Assembly: GCA_035652815.1 (NCBI GenBank)
Contig: DASRDB010000022.1
Location: forward strand, 489,865 to 553,864
Direction of reading: 5' to 3'
Source of the DNA: DASRDB01 sp035652815
GTDB lineage: Bacteria > Chloroflexota > Ktedonobacteria > Ktedonobacterales > Ktedonobacteraceae
DNA: 64,000 nucleotides
The translations under genes were made by a program, and so were the position numbers. The notes beneath the pieces were generated by a model, which made no database searches, had not been told where the DNA came from, and worked only from the letters and a program-made list of their open reading frames with translations. Shown piece after piece: positions 18,582 to 26,308 of this stretch. Position 1 is the stretch's first letter. Every line of letters begins with the position of its first letter.

Positions 18582-19346
18582 TTGGACGACGGGTATTCGG
18601 GCAATTCTTCATTGCTTTCTCCTTCCGGTTATAGCCGGGCTGATGTACATATGCATACCAACCTGAGCGACGGTTGGGCGAGTCCTGCGCAGGTGATTGA
18701 GGTGGCGAAACAGCTCGGGCTGCGCGTGATTGCGATTACCGACCACGATCATATCGAGGGGGCAAAGCGCGTGGCCGACTTGCTGGCGGAGCGCGAGGAG
18801 CCGGTACAGATGATTACCGGCGTCGAGATGACGACGCGTTCGGGACACCTGATTGGTTTGTTCATTCAGAAGGCTCCGAAGTCGCTGCGTCCTGTCGAGG
18901 AGACCATCGATGCCATCAAGGAGCAGGGTGGGCTGGTGATTGTGCCACATCCTTTTGGGCGTCTGGTGCCGAGCCTGAGCCGGGCAAAGATTGAGGAACT
19001 TTTGAGCAAGGGCTATGTTATCGATGGCATCGAGATGTATAACCCTTCGCCCGCTAATGCCAAGATGCGCGCTGAAGTGCGCAATGCCAACCAGGAATGG
19101 AAGCTGGCCGAGCTTGGTGGGAGCGATGCCCACTTCTGGCAACATATTGGCGCGGCCTATACGCTTTTTCCTGGGCAGTCGCCGGAGAATTTGCGCCAGG
19201 GCATCCTCGAGCGGACGGTGCGCGCCGGGGGGCAGGAGGTGCCGCCGACGCGACTTTCGCCTGCGACATATATTGCGCAGTGCGCGTGGAGCTGGTTTGT
19301 TGATCCACCCCGGCGCATTATGCGCTCGTTGAAGGAGCGGGTGTAG
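18582..19346 (+). CDS. PHP-domain phosphoesterase
   Basis: A 254-residue PHP (polymerase and histidinol phosphatase) domain protein. Metal motifs in order: RADVHMHTNLSDGWASP, AITDHDHIEGA, GVEMTTRSGHLIGLF, VPHPFGR and GGSDAHFWQHIG. Members hydrolyse small phosphates such as AMP, 3',5'-nucleoside bisphosphate or sugar phosphates. The start is a TTG at 18582 with AAAGGGG about 11 bases upstream; no ATG exists before the first motif. It forms a pair with the glycosyltransferase (23-base gap). Its last 29 bases overlap the convergent acyltransferase gene. Substrate unknown. Confidence 0.82.
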   Translation: MDDGYSGNSSLLSPSGYSRADVHMHTNLSDGWASPAQVIEVAKQLGLRVIAITDHDHIEGAKRVADLLAEREEPVQMITGVEMTTRSGHLIGLFIQKAPKSLRPVEETIDAIKEQGGLVIVPHPFGRLVPSLSRAKIEELLSKGYVIDGIEMYNPSPANAKMRAEVRNANQEWKLAELGGSDAHFWQHIGAAYTLFPGQSPENLRQGILERTVRAGGQEVPPTRLSPATYIAQCAWSWFVDPPRRIMRSLKERV

Positions 19347-20223
19347 CCGCTTCATTCCAGATGGGGAAGAAGACGGCCCACTGATCGGGACGCGTCCGAA
19401 TGACCTCTTCCATGGCCTCTACGATCTTGCGCTGGAGCAATTCGCTGTTGGCGCGTTCCTCTTCTGGCAAGGCGAGCGTGACGGGAATGAAGCGCCCTCC
19501 GTAGCGTGTGGATGACTCACGCCAACCAAAGGCTCCCAGGAGTATTGCTCCGGTTCGCTGGGCAAGTGTTACTGCGCCAGCGGGCAGGCGGGCAGGCGCG
19601 CCGAAGAAAGGTACTTCCACATACTCCCCCTGAACGCCGCGATCGGTGGTAAGCACGACCAACTGGTTTTTGCGCAGGGCTGAGATCATGGTGCGCAGGG
19701 GAGCGCTTCCACCTAACGGGGTGAATTGTACGCCGAGGGCGCGGCGCAGCTTGAGGACTAATGCCAGCATGCGTTCGTCTTGAAGGTGTTCGACGGGGAT
19801 GGTGATGCTGTATCCTTTAGCGGCGAACCATTGCGCAATGTAGTCGAATGGGCCGAAGTGAGCGGAGAAAAGGATTACACCTTTTCCCTGTGCTAAAGCT
19901 GCCTCAAGATGCTCGATGCCTTCAATGTAAGGCATCGAACGCAAGATGGCCTCTGCCTTTAGATGTGGAAGGTAGAGTGCTTCCAGATAGTTGCGGGCGC
20001 TATTCTGGAAGATGCCACGCACTGTTTTGTGCAAGCGTCTGCGACCAGCACGAGAGGACTGAATATCTGGACCGAATACGTGCAGCATATTTCGTGTGGC
20101 CTGTTCTCGGGCATCTTTCGCGAACAGCCAGGCGAGCAGTCCGATGAAACGAGAGAGGGCCAGCACTGGTCGGCGTGGCAGGTATAGGACGATGAGCGAG
20201 GCAAAGTAGTAAAGCTTATACAT
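19318..20223 (-). CDS. HtrB/LpxL-family lysophospholipid acyltransferase (first of two)
   Basis: A 301-residue membrane-associated acyltransferase of the LpxL/HtrB/PatA group. It has an N-terminal hydrophobic stretch, then the catalytic H-x4-D in ILFSAHFGPFDYIAQ, and the substrate loop LTTDRGVQGEYVEVPFFG. In Gram-positive-like bacteria this family acylates phosphatidylinositol mannosides or similar glycolipids. It starts 6 bases after the stop of the second homologue (20230-21123), so the two are one operon and probably add two acyl chains. The ATG at 20223 is preceded by GAAGAG overlapping that stop. It is convergent with the PHP gene, overlapping 29 bases. Confidence 0.82.
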   Translation of the reverse strand: MYKLYYFASLIVLYLPRRPVLALSRFIGLLAWLFAKDAREQATRNMLHVFGPDIQSSRAGRRRLHKTVRGIFQNSARNYLEALYLPHLKAEAILRSMPYIEGIEHLEAALAQGKGVILFSAHFGPFDYIAQWFAAKGYSITIPVEHLQDERMLALVLKLRRALGVQFTPLGGSAPLRTMISALRKNQLVVLTTDRGVQGEYVEVPFFGAPARLPAGAVTLAQRTGAILLGAFGWRESSTRYGGRFIPVTLALPEEERANSELLQRKIVEAMEEVIRTRPDQWAVFFPIWNEAATPAPSTSA

Positions 20224-20229
20224 GGCATG

Positions 20230-21123
20230 CTACTCTTCACAGGGCCAGAAGGGGCGGAACATATACCACTGGGTGGGCCATTCGCGTACCATGACTTCCA
20301 GCGCGTCATACATGTACTGGGTCAGGCGGGTAATTTCGGCGGCGCGTTCTGCCCCCTTGCTTTCGCGAGGAAAGATGGGCGGGAAGACGCGCGCGTAGTA
20401 TTCGTTGCGACGTCCGTACCAGGCATAGCCGGGCACAATGGCCGCGCCACTTTTAATGGCGAGCGCCGCTGGCCCGGAAGGCACATAGGTTTTACGACCG
20501 AAGAAGGTGACGGCGGTTCCCTCATCTGCCGCAACGGGCCGGTCAGCAACGATGGCGACCAGTTCGTTTTGTTGTAGGACGCGCAGGATACGACGTGCTG
20601 ACCCTTCCATTGGGATGATGCTGATACCTTTTCCTTTACGCTGGCTCTGAATTAATGTGTTGAGTTGTGGGTCGGTAAAGGTTTCCGCTACGGCTGAGAG
20701 CGGTCTGCGGCGCGCAAGGATGGCTCCGGCGAGGTCCCAGTTGCCGAAATGGGCGGTGGTGACGATGACGCCGCGACCCGGCTCAAGCGCCCTGTCCAGG
20801 AGGGAAGGCCAGCCCTGGCTATATTCGGTCAGGTCGCGAAGATGGCGCTCCACCTGATTCATATCGAGATGAGGGAAGTTCAGAAAGTCGGCGGCGTAGC
20901 GACCGTAGTTGCGCCAGGAGGCATAGGCCAGGTATCGGACGTAGGGGTCATGTATATCACGGCCCGTGACCTGGGCCATATTTTGCTGGGTGACAAGGCG
21001 TTTGGAACGCCAGCCAAGATAGCTTACTACTGCGGCGGTAGAGCCTAGCGCGTGCCGCGCAGGTTTCGGCACCCATTTTGCGCTAACAGTGCAGGCGCGC
21101 GTAAGCTGGAAAAGTGCTGACAC
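20230..21123 (-). CDS. HtrB/LpxL-family lysophospholipid acyltransferase (second of two)
   Basis: A 297-residue paralogue of the preceding gene product. The catalytic motif is VTTAHFGNWDLAGAI (H-x4-D), and the loop VAIVADRPVAADEGTAVTFF carries the conserved D-R and F-F residues. The ATG at 21123 has GGAGGATTTCGTGTC just upstream. It is the first gene of a two-gene minus-strand operon and diverges from the lipid kinase operon at 21280. The pairing with a PimA-like transferase suggests sequential acylation of a glycolipid; the acceptor is inferred, not shown. Confidence 0.82.
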   Translation of the reverse strand: MSALFQLTRACTVSAKWVPKPARHALGSTAAVVSYLGWRSKRLVTQQNMAQVTGRDIHDPYVRYLAYASWRNYGRYAADFLNFPHLDMNQVERHLRDLTEYSQGWPSLLDRALEPGRGVIVTTAHFGNWDLAGAILARRRPLSAVAETFTDPQLNTLIQSQRKGKGISIIPMEGSARRILRVLQQNELVAIVADRPVAADEGTAVTFFGRKTYVPSGPAALAIKSGAAIVPGYAWYGRRNEYYARVFPPIFPRESKGAERAAEITRLTQYMYDALEVMVREWPTQWYMFRPFWPCEE

Positions 21124-21279
21124 GAAATCCTCCAGATAATGTATCTTCGCGGTCTATATTATTCGTTGGCTTTCGTCTCTGTCAATGTTTATTTCAGGAC
21201 GCGAATTTATTGTAGTGATTTGCTGCGCGTGATACAATCTGCTCAAATCCTCATGCCCAGGGAAGGAGGCAGGCAGGTT

Positions 21280-22179
21280 ATGGAAGAATTCTCTGGTATT
21301 CCCCTTGTATTGCTCAATCCCCTTGCCAATCGTGGTCATATGGATCGGTATCGAGCGGTTGTGAAAAGTCGCGCTGAGCAGGAGTCGGCGGAGTATGTCG
21401 AAACGCGCTCTGCTGGCGAGGCGAAGGAGCGCGCAATGCAGGCCGCTCGCGAAAATCGCCCGGTTATTATTGTGGGTGGAGATGGCTCTGTTCATGAAGT
21501 GGTGAATGGCATACTTGAGGTTGGTCTGTGCGTGCCGCTTGGAATTGTTGGGGCGGGTTCCGGCAATGATTTCGCCTGGAATACGTTGATGCTGCCCCGT
21601 GACCCGGTGGAAGCAACTGAACGGGCCTTTTGCGGCAGGCCAGTCGCGGTAGATGCTGGCAGGGTGAACGGACGTTATTTTGCCAATTCGTTCAGTGTTG
21701 GCCTGGACGCGGATATCGCGGTGGCGGCAGGTTCGTTGAAGAAGATTCCTGGTATGAGCGGACAGCGCCTGTATTATTCGGCGACGCTCAAACAATTGCT
21801 CTTTGGCTATGGTCGTTGCCCCTGGCTCTCGTTTACACTGGATGGAGAGAGGCACGACCTTCAACGTTATGTGCTGATGGCCGTGACCATCGGGCCGACG
21901 TATGGAGCGGGTTTTCGCATTAATCCAAAGGCTGATTATAGCGATGGGCTGTTTGATGTCTGCACTTTGAGCTATACGCCGCTTCCCAGGGCGCTGCGCT
22001 TGCTGCCGAGGGTGCAGAAAGGGGAGCATGAGAATCTGCCTGAGGCGCGGTTTTATCGCGCAAAGACCGTTTCGATTACGAGCCGCAAGCCGGTTAATAT
22101 ACAAAGAGATGGCGAGACGGATTGCGCGACGAGCTACGAGGCTGAAATTTTGCCAGGGGCGCTCCTGGTGAGGGTCTAG
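21280..22179 (+). CDS. Diacylglycerol/lipid kinase family protein
   Basis: A 299-residue protein of the DAGK/YegS/sphingosine-kinase catalytic family. The nucleotide site is IIVGGDGSVHEVVNGIL, followed by GIVGAGSGNDFAWN and the C-terminal beta domain (YGAGFRINPKADYSDGLFDV). It phosphorylates a lipid alcohol such as diacylglycerol, probably at the membrane. I chose the ATG at 21280 because GGAAGGAGG lies about 11 bases upstream; earlier in-frame codons encode non-family sequence. PlsC follows after 3 bases, so the pair likely recycles or builds phosphatidate. Confidence 0.85.
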   Translation: MEEFSGIPLVLLNPLANRGHMDRYRAVVKSRAEQESAEYVETRSAGEAKERAMQAARENRPVIIVGGDGSVHEVVNGILEVGLCVPLGIVGAGSGNDFAWNTLMLPRDPVEATERAFCGRPVAVDAGRVNGRYFANSFSVGLDADIAVAAGSLKKIPGMSGQRLYYSATLKQLLFGYGRCPWLSFTLDGERHDLQRYVLMAVTIGPTYGAGFRINPKADYSDGLFDVCTLSYTPLPRALRLLPRVQKGEHENLPEARFYRAKTVSITSRKPVNIQRDGETDCATSYEAEILPGALLVRV

Positions 22180-22182
22180 ACC

Positions 22183-22845
22183 ATGCTGTACTGGATCTGT
22201 TGGACGGGATTCTGGGTATTTACGCACCTGGTTTGCCGTCTGCACGTACATGGGCGGGAACATGTTCCGAAAACGGGGGCGCTGCTGGTAGTGCCAAATC
22301 ATTTGAGCTGGTATGATCCTTTCTTGCTGGGGTTGGCAATCCCGCGCCGTGTGTGGTTTTTCACGAAGTCGGAGATTTTTCGCTGGCCGCTGGTGGGCAA
22401 GATTTGCCAGTGGACGGGACAGATTTCGGTAGCGCGTGGAGAGAGCGACAGGAGTGCACTCGAGAAGGCCCTGGTCTGCCTGCATGAGGGAAAGGCGCTG
22501 GTGATCTTCCCGGAAGGAACAGTTGAACGCCAGGAGAAGATGATACCAGCGCAGACGGGCGCGGCAATGGTGGCGTTACGGACAGGCGTGCCGATTTTGC
22601 CTATCGCGCATGTCGGCTCGCGAAAAGTTTTGCGTACATGGCGTAGCTGGTTCCCGCGTGTAGATATCTACATTGGCGAGCCGTATGTACCGTCCTTGCC
22701 TGCCGGTATGTCGCGTAAAGCTGGTTTGCGCGAAGTGACGCAGGATATGATGCTGCGGGTTGCGGCGATGCTTCCTTCCGAATGCCGGGGCGTGTATGCA
22801 GACGATGTTCTCAATCCGCAAGGTGAGCTGATGGACAAAGGCTAG
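22183..22845 (+). CDS. plsC: 1-acyl-sn-glycerol-3-phosphate acyltransferase
   Basis: A 220-residue PlsC-type acyltransferase (lysophosphatidate + acyl donor to phosphatidate). The catalytic NH-x4-D is VPNHLSWYDPFLL, the phosphate-binding motif is VIFPEGTVERQ, and GVPILPIAHVGSR matches the third block. An N-terminal hydrophobic stretch anchors it to the membrane. It starts 3 bases after the lipid kinase stop. Its last 35 bases overlap the convergent endonuclease III gene. Confidence 0.86.
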   Translation: MLYWICWTGFWVFTHLVCRLHVHGREHVPKTGALLVVPNHLSWYDPFLLGLAIPRRVWFFTKSEIFRWPLVGKICQWTGQISVARGESDRSALEKALVCLHEGKALVIFPEGTVERQEKMIPAQTGAAMVALRTGVPILPIAHVGSRKVLRTWRSWFPRVDIYIGEPYVPSLPAGMSRKAGLREVTQDMMLRVAAMLPSECRGVYADDVLNPQGELMDKG

Positions 22846-23494
22846 CCAGCGTACATTGCGAGCAAAGCGGTTTACGGGCATTGCAGATGGCGCGACCATG
22901 ATAGATGAGCATATGTGAGAGGTCGAGCCACTTTTCGCGTGGGATGATACGCATGAGGTCTTGCTCTACCTTCACCGGGTCTTCGTTAGTAGTCCAGCCG
23001 AGGCGACGGGCAAGGCGACCAATGTGCGTATCGACTACGAAGCCTTCCACGATGCCAAAGGCATTGCCGAGAACGACGTTAGCAGTTTTACGCGCCACTC
23101 CTGGTAAGGTCAATAGTTCTTCCATTGTGCGCGGAACTTCGCCGTTGTATTCTGCGACGATGCGCTGGCAGGCGGCGCGAATATTTTTCGCCTTGTTGCG
23201 ATAGAAGCCGGTGGGTTTGATGTCCTGCTCAAGTTCTTCCTGGCTTGCACTGGCATAATCGGCGGCGCTGCGATACTTCTGGAAAAGCGTTTTGGTGACG
23301 ATGTTGACGCGCTCGTCGGTACACTGCGCCGATAATTGCGTCGCGATAAGCAGCTCGAGCGGATTCGTGAAGTCAAGCGAACACTTTGCGTCCGGGTAGA
23401 GGCGCTGCAATTCCTCGATGATGGCCTGCACCTGCTCGGGGGAGCCAGGTGCGGGTTGGATGTAGGTTTGGTCGATGTTGGCTGCTGGTTCCAT
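22811..23494 (-). CDS. nth: Endonuclease III
   Basis: A 227-residue DNA glycosylase/AP lyase of base excision repair, acting on oxidised pyrimidines. The helix-hairpin-helix is LLTLPGVARKTANVVLG with the catalytic lysine, followed by the catalytic aspartate in FVVDTHIGRLARRLGW. The C-terminal [4Fe-4S] loop is C-x6-C-x2-C-x5-C (CNARKPLCSQCTLASLC). Length and order match the family. The ATG at 23494 has only a weak AGAGAAACCAC upstream. It is monocistronic and convergent with plsC. Confidence 0.93.
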   Translation of the reverse strand: MEPAANIDQTYIQPAPGSPEQVQAIIEELQRLYPDAKCSLDFTNPLELLIATQLSAQCTDERVNIVTKTLFQKYRSAADYASASQEELEQDIKPTGFYRNKAKNIRAACQRIVAEYNGEVPRTMEELLTLPGVARKTANVVLGNAFGIVEGFVVDTHIGRLARRLGWTTNEDPVKVEQDLMRIIPREKWLDLSHMLIYHGRAICNARKPLCSQCTLASLCPSAHLAD

Positions 23495-23990
23495 GTGGTT
23501 TCTCTTTTTTTGAGGTCATTATAGCACGTGTGGATGTGCTCGGGGGTCTCAGTTTGTGCGAATTGAATGTGTAGAGGGGAAATAGTTTTATAGCATCCTT
23601 TTTGTGGAGTCGCTTGCTCATGCATTATAGGGCTTATTCGTATATACCTTGTCAACAGAGTGGCAGATGTTATTAGTTTCCTCAAACTATCCATAATGAT
23701 GAGTTGCGATCCTTTACCTGTATAATTTAAACTTTACAACTTCTTAACCTACTTATAACTTATTCATCCTTTTAAAGACTTATTATTTCTCTGTTCTCAT
23801 TCGTAATGCTTGGTTGAGCTAGAACTGGACTATCAATTGGTTTCGCTCGTATCTCTTAATCCTCAGATTTTGATACTGTTAAAGCGGAAGGCCATTTACA
23901 GGATGTTATATCATCACCCATCAAAGTAATTCCAAATGTTGGCATTAGTACTCTTCAGCAATAACCACTCGCTCTTTCTAGAAAGAAGGT
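23495..23990. other. AT-rich intergenic gap
   Basis: A 496-base gap between nth and the decayed WAVGS-repeat gene. The sequence is AT-rich with a lone TATAAT at 23721-23726, without a matching -35 box. I see no gene, repeat or RNA in it. Confidence 0.5.
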
Positions 23991-24410
23991 ATGGCGATGC
24001 AAATGCGTCGGTATGACAAAGCTAGAGTTAGAAAGCTCCGCACAAAAATCTTCTCGCTCATTGTTGTCCTAATTATGCTCCTTGGAGCAGTGATTACTCT
24101 AGTGACAGGAGTCCCAGCAAAGGCGGATACAGGTGATTACCCTAGTTTCAGCAACTAATGTCTGGGCTGTCGGCTCTTATGGCAATTCCAGTGGGAGTAC
24201 TAATACGCTAATCGAACACTGGAATAGTAGTAGCTTGAATATTGTCTCCAATCCACACCCACCAGTTAGGCTCTCGAGTGTGGCGGCGGTCTCAGCAACC
24301 GATATCTGGGCCGTTGGCAGCTCTAGTAATTCTAATAGCAGAGTTCAAACGTTGATCGAACACTGGAATGGCAGTAGCTGAAGTGTAGTCCCAAATCCCG
24401 ATTCTTAACA
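23991..24410 (+). pseudogene. Secreted WAVGS-repeat (beta-propeller-like) protein, decayed
   Basis: An ATG at 23991 after GAAAGAAGGT opens a 55-codon frame with a clear signal peptide (basic start, then FSLIVVLIMLLGAVITLVTG, cut near PAKA), ending at 24156. The mature part continues in another frame from about 24133: two repeats of the type VSATNVWAVGS...TLIEHWN and VSATDIWAVGS...TLIEHWNGSS. The second repeat then meets TGA at 24379, where a Trp codon is expected (NGSS-stop-SVVPNPDS). A second stop follows at 24406. So there is a frameshift or deletion, a nonsense change and loss of the remaining repeats. Such proteins are extracellular repeats of unknown function in Ktedonobacteria. Confidence 0.72.
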
Positions 24411-24530
24411 GGTGAAACAGGAACTTATCAACTTTTACTTCCTGGCTCATGACGCTTTCCCTGGTGTCAGTCTTAGAATATGGGGCAATTCGGAGAAGAA
24501 GTTGAGGATGCTTCTGAGCGGATGTGATAC

Positions 24531-24571
24531 AAGGGAACGGCAGGTCGTTTGCACTGGCCTGCCGTTCCCTT
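24531..24571. terminator. Perfect inverted repeat, terminator-like
   Basis: AAGGGAACGGCAGG and its exact complement enclose a 13-base loop, followed on the plus strand by TGTTGCGTTCTTTCG, a weak T-rich stretch. It lies between the decayed repeat gene and the minus-strand gene ending at 24592, and could stop transcription from either side. Confidence 0.55.
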
Positions 24572-24591
24572 GTTGCGTTCTTTCGATAAGG

Positions 24592-24855
24592 CTAAATGCT
24601 CTCCTGTTGTTCCTTCAAAAGGGCGCGGAGGGCGTCGGCCTGGCCGCGATTGAAGGCGGCGGAGCGGACGCCATCGCCGGTGATGGGGAGGGTGCTTTTC
24701 TGGCGAATGTAGGCGGCGCGTTCGCGCTGGAAGATTTCGTGGACGATCTGGCGGTCGCTTAGACGCCAGCCTTTGGAATGGGCGTATTCAGCGAAGGCCA
24801 TTACTTTTTTGTAGCCTTCTTGATAGTCTCGCTCAGTTTCTTCGTGTATCATCAT
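24592..24855 (-). CDS. Small hypothetical protein
   Basis: An 87-residue protein that I do not recognise. It is charged and predicts as helical (RDYQEGYKKVMAFAEYAHSK, SDRQIVHEIFQRERAAYIR), with no signal peptide or membrane segment. Two ATGs (24855 and 24852) are adjacent; no good ribosome site is seen. The terminator-like inverted repeat lies 20 bases past its stop, which supports a real transcription unit. Function unknown. Confidence 0.5.
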   Translation of the reverse strand: MMIHEETERDYQEGYKKVMAFAEYAHSKGWRLSDRQIVHEIFQRERAAYIRQKSTLPITGDGVRSAAFNRGQADALRALLKEQQESI

Positions 24856-24997
24856 GGGGGAGTTCTCGCTTAATTCTGCAAATAAAGGTACTTCCGACTA
24901 CTAAATGTGCCGGTTGCTGTTAGCATTATGACAAAAATAGCAGGGCGGTGTCAAGCTGTTGTTTTGGCCTGTGTGTCAATTTGTTGCAATCGGCGTG

Positions 24998-25079
24998 GGA
25001 ACAGGAAGACACTCGCCAGGGATGTCTCTACTCCCCGTTTTGCATGTAGAGACATCCCTGGCGGGGGTCTTCCTGTTCC
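24998..25079. repeat. Long imperfect inverted repeat
   Basis: Left arm GGAACAGGAAGAC...CGCCAGGGATGTCTCTAC and right arm GTAGAGACATCCCTGGCG...GTCTTCCTGTTCC pair over about 31 bases with small bulges. It lies between the small hypothetical gene and the stop of the FAD oxidoreductase, and its design differs from the other hairpin repeats, since each arm has no internal palindrome. Confidence 0.75.
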
Positions 25080-25123
25080 TTACACTTGCAGTAAAAAACA
25101 TGACGTGTACCTTCTTATCCTTT

Positions 25124-26308
25124 TTACTCCAATGTATTCTCCTCATCCGTTTTCGTGAGAAAAGCTTCGACCTCGTTCACCGGAAAATTCAGTATACGGG
25201 CTGGACTAAGATTATCTAGCTCTGGAACCGGTTTGCCATTGATGAGGTCAGCGACGGCGCGACCAATGGCGGGCGAGAGGGCGAAACCGTGACCGGAAAA
25301 ACCAACCGCCAGGATGAGGTTAGAGAAGCCGGGCGCAGGGCCGATGAAGGGGATGGTGTCGAAACTTTCGGCTTCGAGACCACACCAGGAACGGGCGATG
25401 CGTTGTTGCGCGACGGCGGGTAGAAGTTCGCAGGCGGCTTGCCAGTTGCCTTCGATACTGGATGGGCGCAGAGTGTAGCCGCTCAGGTTGGGAGCGGGAT
25501 TGCCGAGCCAGCCGCCGCCAAGCAGGTAGCTGCCATCGAGGCGTTGTTTGAGCGAGAGGTGACGACCAACGGCGCTTAGCACGGGTTGAAGCGTCTTGGA
25601 GGGTGCAGGCGTCGAGAGGAGCATTTGCAGGGCGTAGGGACGCATGGGTAAGCGCAGGCCGAGGGGTTGGAGAAGCGAATTGCTCCATGCGCCGGTTGCC
25701 AGGATGAGCAGGTCTGCCTGTATTTCGCCTTGTGGGGTGGAGACGCCTGTGATGTGTTCGCCCTGATGAAGGAGGGCTAAGACAGGCGTGTTTTCCTGGT
25801 AGGTTGCTCCGTGACGTTGGGCGGCTTGAGCGAAAGCGCGGGTGGTGCGTGGGGGATCAGCCTGTCCATCGGCGGGGCTAAAGCTGCCTGCGAGAACGCG
25901 GTCGTTAAGGCCGGGCGCGAGTTTGAGGGCTTGCTGGCGGTCGATCAGGCGGACGTCAGTAAAACCCATTGCTTGCTGGTGCTGCACAAATCCGGCGAGG
26001 TAGGCGGCTTCTGTTTCGCTTTCGGCCAGAAGCAGGTTGCCGCCCTGACGGTAATGGAGGTCGGCTTCGAGTTCTTGTTCGAGGGTGGGCCAGCGTGAGA
26101 TGGCTTCGCTGGCGAGAGGAGCTTCGGCGGGATGGCGGCCCTGGCGACGGACGCCGCCCGCGCTGGCCCAGGACGCGGCGGGCGATATGGCGACTTCGGA
26201 ACGCTCCAAAACAAGGACGTGGTGTCCCTGGCGGGCGAGGTGATAGGCAATGGAGTTGCCCATCACACCCGCGCCGATAATGACGATTTCGCTGCGATTA
26301 ATACTCAT
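25124..26308 (-). CDS. FAD-dependent amino-acid-type oxidoreductase (DAO family)
   Basis: A 394-residue D-amino acid oxidase/sarcosine oxidase-like flavoprotein. The N-terminal dinucleotide motif is EIVIIGAGVMGNSIAYHLAR followed by VLVLERSEV. A substrate-side block (YQENTPVLALLHQGEHITGV, LILATGAWS) and the C-terminal flavin motif (LILAVGFSGHGFALSPAIGR) are present. It may oxidise glycine, sarcosine or a D-amino acid. The ATG at 26308 overlaps the cydB stop (ATGA), so translation is coupled to cydB; an upstream in-frame start at 26407 would lie wholly inside cydB. A link to cytochrome bd is unusual: it could feed electrons or just share expression. The substrate is not determined. Confidence 0.83.
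   Translation of the reverse strand: MSINRSEIVIIGAGVMGNSIAYHLARQGHHVLVLERSEVAISPAASWASAGGVRRQGRHPAEAPLASEAISRWPTLEQELEADLHYRQGGNLLLAESETEAAYLAGFVQHQQAMGFTDVRLIDRQQALKLAPGLNDRVLAGSFSPADGQADPPRTTRAFAQAAQRHGATYQENTPVLALLHQGEHITGVSTPQGEIQADLLILATGAWSNSLLQPLGLRLPMRPYALQMLLSTPAPSKTLQPVLSAVGRHLSLKQRLDGSYLLGGGWLGNPAPNLSGYTLRPSSIEGNWQAACELLPAVAQQRIARSWCGLEAESFDTIPFIGPAPGFSNLILAVGFSGHGFALSPAIGRAVADLINGKPVPELDNLSPARILNFPVNEVEAFLTKTDEENTLE

Noticed and set aside
21154..22485. Minus-strand open frame of 443 codons
   Set aside because: It runs antisense to the lipid kinase and PlsC genes, both with full motifs, and shows no motif of its own.
24412..24762. Plus-strand open frame of 116 codons
   Set aside because: It crosses a terminator-like inverted repeat and lies antisense to the small gene at 24592-24855, with no ribosome site.
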